This document shows positions 1-12,958 of a stretch of DNA of 64,000 nucleotides, in pieces. Source of the stretch: Monocercomonoides exilis (lineage: Eukaryota; Preaxostyla; Oxymonadida; Polymastigidae); assembly GCA_001643675.2 (NCBI GenBank), contig LSRY02000005.1, positions 1,304,501-1,368,500 on the forward strand. Reading direction: 5' to 3'. Under the pieces are notes generated by a model. The model had not been told where the DNA came from. It worked only from the letters and a program-made list of their open reading frames with translations, and ran no database searches. Within the stretch, counting starts at the first letter, position 1, and each line of letters opens with the position of its first letter. The position numbers and the translations under genes were made by a program.

Positions 1-7
1 CATTCAA

Positions 8-3000
8 CTACACTTTCAACTTGTCAAAGAACGTGCTGTATTTCATTTGGTAGGTGAATGGATCTACAACAAAATAATCTCCATTCAACGTGCATCCCCA
101 CACCTCATATCCGTCAAATGACGAATCATCCCCTTTCATAAGCACCGAGCCTTTTCTTTTATTTGCTTGTTTTTTCTTTCGAGGCAGAGAAACAAGACTC
201 AGCGAAGATACCGATTGAAAAGGCGCATCAGCAAGTATGCGGATCAGCTTGTATGTGTACGCATCAAACACACGAATTCCACAGCATGGAGAAGCAACCC
301 ACACACGCCCTCCAACAGTCAGCAGCTCATTCGAACAAGAAGGTTGAATGGATTTTCCTTCATGTGAATCGTGCTTAGAAGGCGAGGCAATGATTCCTCC
401 AGCCGCCTGTTCAAATGGAATATACAAAACAGCAGAGATCAGCGGAGTGATCGCTTTCTCCTCTGCAGTCTGTTCGAAAGCGAACGAACGGCGAAGAATG
501 AAGCTTTGTGCATCGTATATAGAAAGAGTGCCGCTCGATGTGCCAATCCACAAAGTGCCCGCGGGCGGAGGCAGAACAGGGAACAACGCCTCGGCGTTTC
601 GAGACGAACGGAATGGATCAAACGCAGCTGATTGAGATTGGACTGTATTGGTTGGTAGGGTGGAAGAAACAGGAGATGAGAAGGCTTGAGGAAGAGGAGG
701 GTTTGAGACAGAAGAAGGAGATTGCGATGGTGAAGGAGAAGAATTCGGTAATGATTTCGAAGAACCTGAAGCAGCTGTCGAGGCAACATGAGATTCAACC
801 TGTACTGAAGCATCTGGAGTTGCCAGAGAAGGACAGCAAAATATATTGTGTGATGAATCATCCTTGGAAAACTGAATGTTCAAAGCAGCGCGCTCTTTTT
901 CGCAGGCGTCGAGGTATAGCAAATACGAAAGGATCTGTGGAGCATTTGGGGGTACATGGGCAGCAGCGGTCGGCATAAACGAAGGGTACGAAATATCTTC
1001 GCGCCTCGGGTGCGAAGAAAAGACTGGGCTGTCATCGAGGAACGACGACTTCTGGTCGCTGTCTTCATCATCGTCGTAGTCGTTCTCGTCTGTTCCGCTT
1101 GGCGGCTCAGGAATAACGCTCGGCTCGTCGTTGACTTGTGAAAATTGGGATTTGTCTTCTTGGAAGGGATTACCAGAAAGAAATTGATTTCCAACGTTTG
1201 ATGGATCATTGCTCGCAAATGCAGAGTTTGATGTGCCTTGTTTCTTCTTCTTCTTCTTTTTCTTCTTTATAATGATCTTTGTCGTGTTTGGATTAAATGA
1301 CCGGCTAATCCTCAGACCTGCCGAAGATCGAATAGCCATTGAACGAGGAATCGACACAGTGGCTCTGGAAGGAAAGCGCCGAGCAGCGATCTCTGGCAAC
1401 ACACTCATCTGTTTGTATTCCTGTAACCTGCTCTCTGAAGCCGTGTTCGGATTGTAATCAATACTGTTTGCATTCTGTTTATTTAAATATGTAGCTTCAT
1501 GTGACTCTGGAGGGAGAGGGGGAGGATGAGGATGAGGAACGGGAGAAGACACAGAAGCAGCAGAGGAGGATCTCGAATGGGATGTGTTGGCTCGAGACAG
1601 CACCTGAGTGGTTGAAGCATCACTTGGCTGAGGCTTGCTTTCCTTTTGATGGGGCGAATTCGCAATCACAAAGAAGTCGTCGAACTGAGGCGATTCTGAG
1701 TCTGAGCGAGTTGGGAATTCATTTTCTTTATCTGCAACTTTTGCAAATGATGAACTTGTTATGTTTGCTTTGTTTTCGTCGAGATCATTTTGCATTGCTT
1801 CTCTTGTGTTTGTAATTGTCTTGCTTCTTCCAGACGAAGTAGTTTGCGAATGGAGTTGTTGCTGCTGTGCTTTCAGAAGTGCCTCACCTGGCTGAGAAGG
1901 AGCTTTAACTTCTTCTGCTTCTGCTTCCGCGTCTGCTTCTGCTTCTGATTCGCTTTTAGAGTCATTCGAAGAAGTGTCATTTTGCTTCGCTCTGCTCTTC
2001 CTGATGATGTCTGAGAGCTCTTCGTCTTGATCCTCCTCTTCCTCATTCTCATCGAAGCCTTCCATCAGCCCTGCTTTGGCCATTCGTGCTGTTAATTCCT
2101 TTGCTGACGAGGCTGACACTGAAGAACTGCGCGAATTAGGTGTCGAGGTTGCATTTGGAGAGTTTTGAGTCTTCGATTCGTTCAAATTCGAAAAAGAAGA
2201 AGAAGAAGAAGAAGATTTTCTCGTTTGAAGCTGAAGATTGTGCGGTTGTGTTTGCGTTGGTGCTTTCTCTGCATTGCTTTGCTGATCTGCATTGCTTCCG
2301 TTGTCTTGCTCCATCTCTTCGCTTGTATCTCTTGTCATTGACATATGCAGCTGTGATGATGCTTCCTTTTGCACAGTGTCTCCAAGCTTTCCTGCTTGGG
2401 AGGAGTCTCTCAAGCCGTCAAGTTGGTACGTTCCTCTTCTTTTCGGCCGAACTCTCACTCGAAACAAGATCCGGCTTTGCGACCTGCTTCGTATCCCGCC
2501 GCGGGTGATTTTGGATGGCCTTCCCCTGAAACTCCTGGATGCCTCCGGATGAAGCTGCATCTGCCTGTGCAAGTCCTTCGGAATGAACGGTACGAAAAAC
2601 CGCTCGCGAAAATCAGCTGAAACAGCCAGCGCGTGGCGTGGGGCGATGAACAGCGCCAAATGGCTGAACGAGAAAAGAGGGCGGACGTAGTGCATCAGCG
2701 CAAAGAAAGTGGGCGAGATAGAAAGCGGAGGCTGGGAAAGAAAAGGCTTGCTGAGCTCTACAAGTGTAGGCGTGATGTTCAAAGGATAATCCACAAAGAA
2801 CTTTGCTGTGGTGTCTTTTGGCTGTGCAGACGTTTGAATCTGAGCTGAATCAGTTCCTTGTGATGGAGCAGAGGCTGTAGCAGCAGCAGCAGCAGGAGCA
2901 GGAGAAGGTGCAGCCGTCTCAAAGACGAAGAAATGAATGGGCATTTCAGGAGGAATGGCGTGGTAGTAGACGAACTCTGTGAAGAAGTGGTAAGGCATCG

Positions 3001-4035
3001 GGAAACACATCCGGCAGAAGCAGTTTGACGGGTGTGGTGAGTATCTCGAATTGTACGGCGAAGACGAGTCCTTCAGTGACTTCTGTGCAGGCGGTGCAGG
3101 AGTCGACGAGGCAGCAGAGAGCGAAGCAGACATGGACGAAGGCGCTGCTGCCGAGGAAGAAAGCAGCTGTGATGAAACAGGCTGCTCCTGGCTGATGTTT
3201 TGGTTGGCTGGTTCGCTTGTGGGCGAGAGCGGGCGCTTGCTGTAAGGAGGGAACGAGCCCAACGCGCCCATCCCAGGCGACAGCCCGACCGCAGTGCCGA
3301 CGCTCCTCAGAGCAGTGCTGCCGGGGCGTGCGGCCATTCCCATGCGGAGTGCAGGCACTTTCCCGTGGCGCTGCTTGGTGACCCGCGCGGCTGGCTCGGC
3401 CATTGCCTCCGACAGCGCAAGGGTGACGAGAGAGGGCTGGCCTGCTTCTGATGGAGAGGAGAAAGACTGTGCAGGAACATGCGACATAAACTGAGGGGCG
3501 GACGGATATGACGAGGCAACAGAGGAAACAGAGGCGAGTGAAGGGAGAGGAACGGATGGGAGATTGGGAGAATCGAACTGGCTGGTGTTTGACTGAGAAA
3601 GATGAGAAGGAAGGGCAGAAGAAGAAGAAAGAGATGATGAAACATTGAGTGGAGAAGAAGAAGTAATTGTTGAAAAAACAGAAGAATTCGAAGACGAAGA
3701 CGAAGACGAAGTTGAAGATGAAATCGGTACAGCTTCGACATGAGCTGTTGATCCACCAGCAAACTTGCTGCTGTTCGGAGAAACAGAAGGCGATGCAGAG
3801 TTGCGAGGAGAAGGAGATGGAGTAGTGTCCAACGTAACGGAGTCAGGTGAATGGTCCTCTGGTGCATACTCAGAAAAGTGCTGTAGACTGCTTTCGGTTC
3901 CGCCGATTGGCACGTGGCGCGGTGAGGGAGACGAGGAAGAGGCAACAGGAACAAAGTTGGATGATTCGATTGAAGGAGAATGGGAATGCGGATGAGAGCG
4001 TAAATGATCAGAAGGAGGCGAAAATTCAGAGGAAT

Positions 4036-4066
<31 letters not shown>

Positions 4067-7000
4067 GGAAGAAGAGGATAATGGTGGTGACAAAGGAGAA
4101 GAAGAAGGAGAAAAAATCTGAACATCCGAAGACCCACCAGAAAACTCTTGTCTAATACCAGGCGATGAAGAAGTACGAATTAATTGTTCGCCACTTGAGT
4201 CAAGAGCATTTGCTTCTGAGAATGTCACAATGGATGTTTCCATGCTTCCTTCTTGTGATGTTTGAACAGTGCTTACCAGAAGCGGATCACGAGTCTTAGG
4301 GAGAATCGGAGCATTTGACAATGACATCGATGAAGATGGCGAGGATGAGAAAGATACAGCAGAAATAGCACTCGAATTCATTGCTGAAGAAGCAGAGAAC
4401 GAAGAATGCGTCAGAAGCCCCGCTGAAGTCAGCGAAGAAGACAGAATTCCAGAAAGCGGAAGAGAAGACGCAGGCCCCTCTGAAAACTGCATCGAATGGA
4501 GCACTCCGTTGCCGCCGTAAGTGGCAGAGAGCGGATGGGCAGCTGGAGACGACGAGACGGGCGACGAAGACTGCTGATCAATGACAGGCACGTCATTCAG
4601 GCGCTGCGGTTTAAAGTCCGGCGCTTTGAAAGGAAGCGGCACGGAGATTGGAGAGCTGTTTGCTGTCTGGTTGAGACTGATGTGCTGAGGAGCTGCCGAA
4701 AGGAACTGGGAAGAAGGTGACTGCGAATTTGATTGCTCGCCTGCAGCTGAGTCAAGAGACTGGAACGAACTCGACGAAATGGAAGGAGCTTCAGCAATCT
4801 GCCGCGGCGAGTGCAGCGCTGAGAGGCTCCGGAACATCGCAGGGAGAGGAAGGAGCCTGTACTGCTTGTCTCTGCTTGGCGGGCGCGCTGGCTTGAAATG
4901 GGGTACAGATAGTGCCAGTTGGATGTCTGCAATGGGAAGCGACGGCAGCTGGTGCGGTGACTCGATGTTCCGCTTCCCGTCTTTGTCCTCCCGCTCGACC
5001 TGGATGCAGCACCCGTCTCTGCGCACAATCCACGTGACACACAGCGGAACCCTGTCTGCTGCACAGAAGAGCGCCAGACGCGTGCGGAGCGCTGGTTCCA
5101 TCTGCTGTGCGGAGACGAAGGAGATCCACTGCGCATCACACTCAGAGCTCAAAGGGCTGCTGCAGCAGTGCGACAGAAGCGAAGAAACAGACGAGGCAGA
5201 AGGAATGTGAGGCAAGCTGTGAGAAAGGCTGTGAAGTGGAGGAGGATGCTGGTCAAAGATGGGGATGTGGCAGATGAAATACTGCGGCGTGCGGAAGTAA
5301 GGGAAGTGGAAGAGATTGTGTGAGTTGAGGGGCGGCTCAGGGAACAAAACAGGAAAGCTTTGCTTCAAGTTGGATGTGACAGCATCGAATACAAACAAAG
5401 CTGACTGATTGTTCACAACCCACACTTCGTTTTCAAAGGCACTGCCAAGCACAGAAAACCGGTGATTGCTCTTTCTGTTCTTCTTACAAAAGCGAGGCGG
5501 AAGCTGTGGGATTGGTTCCTTTTGCTGCCAGACATCTGAATCGAGGCTGAGCGAAATCGAAGCGATGCGGCGAATGAACGGGGTGATGCGTGTGTGTGAC
5601 GCGACCGCAGAAGGCTCAGAGGCAAGAAGCGAAAGAAGAGCGTTCTGTGAAGGAGACTCAGTCAGCGGGACAAACAGCGAGGGAGTGCTGGAGAGTGTTG
5701 GTGCGAGCATCTGGAAAATACTGGCTGGGTTGCGGCGGTTGAAATAGAATACGCTTCCGTCAACCGACGCGAGAGCGACAAGAGGAGAAGGTTTCGGCAT
5801 CGATAGAGAGGAGAAGGAAGAAATGCGAACGAAAGGCACATATGTTTTTGTGGTTGGCGTAAGAAATGAAGAAGAATTGTTGGATGAACCGGTAAAATAC
5901 GGGAGAGGAGTCGCTGGCAAAATGGAGGAAGAGGAGGCAGATAGAGAACAATACATCATACGCAGAAGACTTGAGGATGGAGATATTTTGGCGAGTGATG
6001 GCATGGACGGGTTCGAAAAGGAGCTGAAAACGGTTTCTGGAGACTTCAGCTGCTTGATTGTGAAATGGGTAAGACATGAAATGACGGCAGGGTTGGAGAT
6101 GCGGTGAAGTGCAAGCGAGAGAGGAGTCTGGTGGAATGAGTCTTCGATGCGGAGGTCAGAGATCGGGCAGAGCAGGCCGATGACTTCCAGCGGGCAGCGC
6201 GAGGCCACCGCAAGATGCAGCGGCGTGGCGCCGTTCTTCTGCTCTCGGGCGACGGGACTGATGTTCGACTGAAGCGCCCCGACAACCAGCTGCCGGAAGC
6301 TGTCAAAGCTCGCCTGCGACTCAACAAGTCGCGGGCCCATCCGGCAGAGCACGTGGAGCACGTTGCCGAGCGAGGACGAAGACGAAGACGAAGACGTGGA
6401 AGTGGAAGAGGACGAGGAAGATGCTGCTGAAGCTGAATAAGACAGCGGCTGGTGCTGGGCTAAGTCACTGCCAGAAGCAGGGGTGGGACAGACTGTGCTT
6501 TCGGTGTCGACAATGTTGCTGAGCGTAGCACCGTATCGGTACAGCAGCGCTGCACGGACGATGTTCTTGCTGATCAGTACGAGGTTGATTGGAGTCTCGC
6601 CTTTGTTGTTCTTCGCGTTGATGTCGCACCCGGCAGCAATCAGGGCAGCAATGCACTGCTCAAGCACCTTGTCAGATGTGGGCGACACAGCAAGCTCGTG
6701 GAACGGCGAATCTCCAAAGGTCTTTGTTCGATAGGAAGACGGATCTTTTGCGTCCACTAAGTTAGATGACGACAAAGACTGAGAAAATGCGTTTCTGTTA
6801 CGAAAATCTTTTAAAAGAATCTTAATGGCTTCTAAATCTCCCTGTGCGCACGCAATGTGCAGCGGAGCTTCGCCATTTTCATCGCTTTTCTCTCGATCAG
6901 CTCCTGAAGCAATAAGGAGTTTCATCATTTCATGAGATCTTGATTGGCACGCAAAGTGAAGCGGAGTTTTCCCATGCGTCGTAGCACAGTTAACTTCAGC

Positions 7001-7695
7001 GCCTTTCTCAATCAAATAACGAGCCATATCAATCTTGTTTTTATAACACGCTCGCGATAACAGAGAATGATTCTAACATAAAAAATCCGAACAGTTTTTA
7101 ATGAAAAATGGAATGAGTTTAATGACAAACATCATCATCGGGGTTCTGAAATGATGCAGCAACTCCAATATTCAAAAGTGAAACAAGTTGATCTAATCTG
7201 TTTGAATTTGTTATAACTTTCATTGCTTGTTTTCCCCCTTCTTTTTTAGCCTTTTCAAGTGTTTCTGGATTTGAAAAGTCTCGAAATAACTTTTAATTTT
7301 CAAAATTAAACAATTCAAAAATTGAGATAAAAAAAGCATTACCTTCAACACATTCATCCATTCACCTCTAACTTCTTTTGATGAAGCACCAAGAAAATGT
7401 GTGCTATTTTCATTTTCTATTATTTTGAAAACGTATATTTTTGTTTGATTAGATTTTTGTTCTGGCTCATCAACAATTTCAAATGAAGCGAGCCTCAAAG
7501 ATATGCGAAGTTGTGGTGTTTCAGACTTTTTAAGAAAAAAATGAAATTAAAAGAGTTAACGAAATAATAATATACCTTTTCAGTTTGGTACAATTCAAGT
7601 CCTGTAGATTTCAAAACAAACAAGCATTGCTTCCAGTCTCTGAAAACCCCAGTGCGCCGTAATAAGACACCCTTTTTTAAGGCACCTTTTTCCAT
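8..7695 (-). CDS. Giant PH / ankyrin / Ser-rich / beta-propeller-like protein, 4 exons
   Basis: Exons (5' to 3'): 7695-7576, 7525-7343, 7289-7131, 7072-8, giving 2508 residues ending in TAG. Introns are 50, 53 and 58 nt. The start is the first ATG of the PH exon; the longer reading frame upstream begins only with TTG. Residues about 1-101 form a pleckstrin-homology domain split by an intron (RRTGVFRDWKQCLFVLK, then EVRGEWMNVLK). Ankyrin repeats follow at about 155-340 (for example TPLHFACQ and APLHIACAQGD) and 430-490. A very long Ser/Pro-rich disordered part makes up most of the protein. Sequences resembling propeller blades occur in the middle (ALFVFDAVTSN) and at the C terminus (LWIGTSSGTLSIYDAQS, IRVFDAYTYK). 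A membrane-associated scaffold is inferred from PH plus ankyrin; no catalytic domain is visible. The exon 3 to 4 join restores a complete first ankyrin repeat, which supports the model. Confidence 0.75.
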
Positions 7696-7811
7696 ATTAC
7701 CGAATAAAAGGCAAACCAAAAAATAAAAAAAATAATAAAGGTAAAAAGAAATAATTTAATAAATAGGAAGATCACATATATTTTTTTATTTTGAAATTCA
7801 CCGTAGAAAGA
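7696..7811. promoter_or_regulatory. Short divergent intergenic spacer, presumed shared promoter
   Basis: Only 116 bp separate the start codon of the minus-strand PH/ankyrin gene (7695) from that of the plus-strand kinase gene (7812). The segment is AT-rich. I see no TATA box or initiator I would name. Promoter function is inferred from position only. Confidence 0.35.
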
Positions 7812-10800
7812 ATGGAAGAAATCGTTCAGCCTTCTCCTTATCAGTTTGACGATTGTTTGCATTTTATATTTCTTATTATCATCATTTTTTTTCACTGTGA
7901 ATTCATTATTTAAGTTGAGATTGTGAAAGAGATTGGACGTGGATCTTATGGTGAGGTTTATCGTGTCAAACACAAATCCGAAGATGGAGTTTTTAGAGCA
8001 TTAAAAAGGATGAAGCTGGACAGTGGGTGCCTCACTAAGGAACAGCAATGCGAAATATATTTTTCTCAAATGCTGAAAAGTCCTTATCTCGTGAATGTTG
8101 AACGGGTATATGTTCGCCCCGATGCGGATAATAAAAACTATTTATTTATGCTTATGGAATATTGCTCTCATGGTGATTTATCACAAGAAATCGAAAAATA
8201 TAAGAAAAAGAGAATGCCTCAAGATTTATTTTTGGATTACTTTTGCCAAATCCTTTTAGGCCTGCATTTTTTGCACATCAAAAATGTGGTTCATCGCGAT
8301 TTAAAGGCATGCAACATTTTGCTGTGTCACGGTGGAAGAGTTAAACTTGGAGATTTCGGATTAGTCACTCAACTTGCTCAAGGAGAAAGTTATGTTCGAA
8401 CACGAAATGGCACAAAGTATGTCGCATTTTATGGTAAATTTTGTTGAAGTTTCATTGCTTAACTTACTTCTTTTCATGATTTTCTCTTTTGTGTGTGTGA
8501 AATCAATTTGAAAAATTATTGATTTCTAATTTTTTTCATTCAAAAAATTTATTTTTTCAAAATGCAAATAGATTTTATGCATCACCAGAAGTCAGATTCA
8601 AAGGAAAATTTTCCTTCAAAAGTGACATATTTTCATTGGGAATTGTGGCATATGAAATGTGTTCATATTATCGTCCGTTGGATCAAATAATTCAAAAAGA
8701 AACATCCCTTAACAGTGAGCCCTACGAAATTAAAAGAATCCCCAGCTGCTATTGCGACGAAATTTATGACATGATTTGCTCAATGATTCAGAAAGTTTGA
8801 ATTCAAAGTGAATATCAAAATGAATAAATGAAATGAACTTATCAATTTTTTTATAGGAGGAAAGTGAAAGGCCTACGACAGACAAACTTATCTCATTGCC
8901 CATTATCAGCGAACATATAACACGAAGGAATTTTGTTATTCCAGCAAGACCAAACATTACAGAAGAAGAAAAGAGGTTCTTCAGTTTTCTCTATTTTTTA
9001 AGTTGCTTGTTAATAACAATTCAAAACAATAATATTTTTCCTTGTGCTTATTCTAAACCAAACAGCTCAGACAGGTATAAGCAGCTTCTGTTCTTGTACA
9101 AACTGGAACATTTCAAACGAGTGCAATTAGAGCAGGCTATTCGAGACCATGGATTTTTCAATCGAGCCCTTTCAACTTACACCCGCTCTCTCTCAACACA
9201 GACAACAAGAAGTGAAGAACAAAATTTGTATTTTTCTGTTTCAAAGGAAGATGCAGAGTATGTTGCACTCGATGGAAAGCGCACGACAGCCTTGTGGAAT
9301 GAGTCTATATTCCGAATGATAACCACAAAGCTGGTGATAACAAAGGGTATCTGGCGTGTGAAGTTCAAAGTTCAGAGAAAGAGCTCCGAAAGAAATAAGT
9401 TGATGCCGTTTGTGGGAGCGTCACTTTTCTTGCCTCAGTTAAGTTCTTCTGAACCTTTTGGAAGAGATGCGAATTCTGTGGCATTGTTCCAAAATGGAGA
9501 CGTGTGGTACGAAAACAGAAAAAGCAATGCTAAAGGCATAAAATGGTCAGACGACGGAACAATTGAGATGGAAATTGACATGAACAAGAGAAGGCTGTGC
9601 TTTTACAGCAACAAAGAAAGGCATCCAGTTTATTTTACAAACATTCCTTCTCAGATTGTGCTGGGTGTTGGCCTCTTCATGAAAGGCGACAAGGTCGAAA
9701 TTGCCAGATTCAAAAGATGTATTTTCTCGAAATTTCAGCCAGAAGAGAGCGACGAGCCAATGACCTGGGGAGGTGATATGTGCTTGAAGACGTTTGCTCG
9801 CCCCAGTGAAGAAGGACTAATTGAAGCGCTGAGTATTGATGAATCGACTGTTCTCTGGAAAAAGACTCAGCCTGGAATGGCTGTCACGCAAATGGTCATC
9901 ATCGAAGGCATTTGGCGTCTTGAGGTGGAGCTTAGCTGGCCAGATGCAGCTTGTGGCAGCTCAACTGCTGACGGTGCGACCTCAGAAGACACAACAAAAA
10001 AAGAACAAGAATGCGATTGCGATTTTGACGAAGGGGAGATGATTGGCATCGGAATTGCTGGGATACCTCGAATTGGGCTGACTGACTTGAATTGTTTTGG
10101 CGATGATATCAATTCCTGTTGCTATACGTCAAATGGAGGTGTTACCGTTGGAAAGAGCAACATTATAAGTGGAAACGAACCGTTTGAAGCAGAGCATAAT
10201 GACAGCACAGGAAGAATAAGATGTGTAATTGGTGTGGAAGTCGATATGAATATGCGGAGAATGTGTTTTTTTAACAGAGGCATTCGTCAGCCTGTTTATT
10301 TCACTGATTTGCCGCCAGCTGTACAACTGGGCGTGAAGATGGAAAAGGAAGGTTCGCAAGCAACAATCATCCGATTCGAAAAGTTATTTTCATCGGCATT
10401 TGGCTGTGTGACTGAGAGAGACCGCCCTGTCGTGTTTGCAATGGACGAGTCTCTCGCGAGATTTGACTATCCGCGTGTTGATGGGCTTGCTGTGGATGAT
10501 GATCGCCTGCACGTTATATGCGGAAGGGAGAAGCGCGTGTGGCTGAACGCAAAGCGTATTATTCGCAGTGGAATATGGCATTTTTCTGTTATCTTCAGTA
10601 GCAATGCTCAGAAACCTGGCCACCTGCCTCCAATTATTGGGATTGTTGATTCTTCGCTGTGCAGGATGCCAGCCATTCCGATCACTCACAGAGCGACGAA
10701 GTTCACAGAAATCGAAGAACTTGGGAAAATTCCCGGTTCGTTGGGACTTCGAATGGATGGAGCTGTTGTTGTCAACAATAATTATGTTGGCAGTGTTAAC

Positions 10801-11832
10801 CCGTTCGCTTTTGATGAACCAGTGGCAATTGAAATCAATGCAGATGAGCACACAGCTGCATTCTATATTAAAAAACGAAGGCAATCTATTTATATAAGTA
10901 ATATTCCAGAAAATGTTTGCTTTGCTGTTGGACTTGGAGGCTTTTGGCAGAGTGCTCAGCTCGATGTGCTCGAATATTTCATTCAAGAAACTGAAAAATC
11001 GAACAAGCTTGACACAAAAATCCGATGGGCGAATGATCCACAAGTTGCATCAGCATCAGCATCAGCTTCATTCTTTTCTTCTTTTTTTCCTCCTCCATCA
11101 TCCTCTTCCTCTTCTCCTTCTCCTTCTTCTTCTTCTCCATCTTCCTCTTCCTCTTCCTCCTCTTCTTCCTCTTCCTCTGCTTCTTCTTCTTCTCTTTCTT
11201 CAATTTCTTTGCAACGTCAGATGCTGGCATGCACCCCTCCTTCTGCAATAAGTTTTACTCGGCAATCTGATTCTGACTCACATGTTACAAGCGTGAAATT
11301 CGGTTTTTCTTCATCAGAAACTCCGAATTACATTTGTGTTGAAGGAAATAAAGTTAGTTGGATAGAAAATGATGGTGCAACAGTTTTGACAGGAAGTGCT
11401 ATTTCTTCTGGTTGCTGGAGATTTGTGATAAAGACGCATGGAATGCTGTCTGAGGGGTGTTTGTGGATTCCTGTGATTGGCATATGCGAAGGGGATTGGA
11501 AGCAAAAATATAGTTTCTGTTTAGGAGCTGACGATAAATCCATTGCGTGGTATGCAAATGAGGGTGTTGCACACAGAGGAAAGTTTAATCAATTTATCGG
11601 ATGTTGGAAGGATGAGAACGAAGTCGGGTTGGAAGTGGATATGGCTTCGAGAACGCTCACTTTTTCTGTCGATGGAGTCAAAGAGCCTGTTGTTTACAAA
11701 GAAATTCCACGCCCGCTAAGATTCGGCGTTGGTGGAGGTGCAAAGGGAGGATGGGTTGAAATAGTGCAGTGCGAACCAGTAACTGCAACTTCAATTTCCG
11801 AAGCAGAGATAAAAAACATTATTGTCTGGTAG
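7812..11832 (+). CDS. NEK-like protein kinase fused to four SPRY-like domains, 4 exons
   Basis: Exons 7812-7854, 7915-8416, 8572-8794 and 8857-11832 give about 1247 residues ending in TAG. The kinase domain (about 14-270) has a glycine loop GRGSYGEV, the lysine in ALKRMKL, the catalytic loop HRDLKACN, DFG, and SPEV in place of APE, all as in an active NEK-family Ser/Thr kinase. After residue about 380 come four repeated SPRY/concanavalin-like units (about 381-546, 555-772, 780-966, 1065-1235). Each contains a GIWR/GIWH/GCWRF strand, a V-D-M-x-x-R/M-R stretch and a closing PVYFTNIP-like motif. A Ser-rich linker (about 985-1043) precedes the last unit. SPRY domains usually bind proteins, so they may target the kinase. 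A further in-frame intron at about 8976-9065 is possible, because that stretch translates as hydrophobic, intron-like sequence; removing it would take out 30 residues. Confidence 0.8.
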
Positions 11833-12958
11833 ATAATTCTGATGGACTAGATGAGCTAATTTCTCTTGCTAAGAAGCCTTTTGCTTTGTAACAATTAATT
11901 TTTCAGTATGGATTACATACTATTTAAGCTAAATCTCATTTTCAGCTCGAGCCATACTTTCCAAATAAACCGGAATAGCCATTAAAAGCAAGAAAAGAGA
12001 GAAGATTGCAATGCAGAATGAGCGCATTTTGAATCTTGGATTTTATAATGATAATTGATGAATTGTGAAATTACACAGTAACTTTTTTAAAATGGATGGA
12101 AATATTTTTTTCTCCTGTCAAAAATGGACAAGTCGACCATTTCCTCTCTTATCTGCTTTTTTATCGAGCGAACTTTAAGCGAATTTTTTTGAGTTCAAAG
12201 ATATTTTTCTTGTTTTCATTTTGACAAGCAATTTTTTGTTCAAGCATTTTTCAAAATAAGCAAATCTGTCAAAGACTGATAGTGTTTTTATTCAGTTATT
12301 CGCTTTCAAAACCTTATATTTATAACAACGAAAAATCACAAACTCAGAAGAAACAAATTTTAATGATTAAAAATCAATGGTGTTTGAAAAATTATGATTA
12401 TAAAGCATATCAGAGATATCGTGCACAAATGAAAAAATTCAACATTCTGGAATTACACATTTGGATGGAAAAACAGAACAAAAAAGAGATAACCAGAGGC
12501 AATTCTCACAAAGTGGTGCTTTAAACAGGTGATGATATTTATAACTGAAAAGAAAAATCTTGTAAAATAACAATGGATGAAACAAAAAAGCTTTGAATGT
12601 GCTTAAAAGCACAATTAACATAAAACTTGAAAATTGAATACACAGAAGAATATTTGACTCATTATAATTGATTTGCAATAACAGAAAACGTGAAATGCAA
12701 ATGTATGAATGAATAAAAAAAGTCAATATAAAGATACAAACATTTGAATTACAAGTATCGGCGATACTCAAACCACGCACAATACATTTCTAACATTGAG
12801 CGAATCCCTTTGATCAATTTCCCACACAAACTCCTTCAGCCAGGACAACTCTTCAATTTCAATTTTCATTTCCCCATTTCGCAGTTCCCCTTCAAACTCT
12901 TCTCCCCATCACCCACATACGCTTTCCAGGCAGCCACCTCCCATCCCACTCCACTGCT
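11833..12958. other. Gene-free spacer with a coding-like tail next to the surface-protein gene
   Basis: Positions 11833-12760 are AT-rich, with only short accidental reading frames. Positions about 12770-12955 are clearly GC-richer and, on the minus strand in a frame other than that of the upstream gene, read through about 47 codons (WGEEFEGELRNGEMK... to ...NVLCVV) before a stop. This could be a remnant or an unused C-terminal extension of the adjacent surface protein. No RNA gene was recognised. Confidence 0.4.

Noticed and set aside
4597-5139. Arg/Ser-rich frames antisense or shifted within the PH/ankyrin gene (also 3307-4137)
   Set aside because: They overlap the long coding frame, which has a clear domain context; their composition follows from the codons of that frame.
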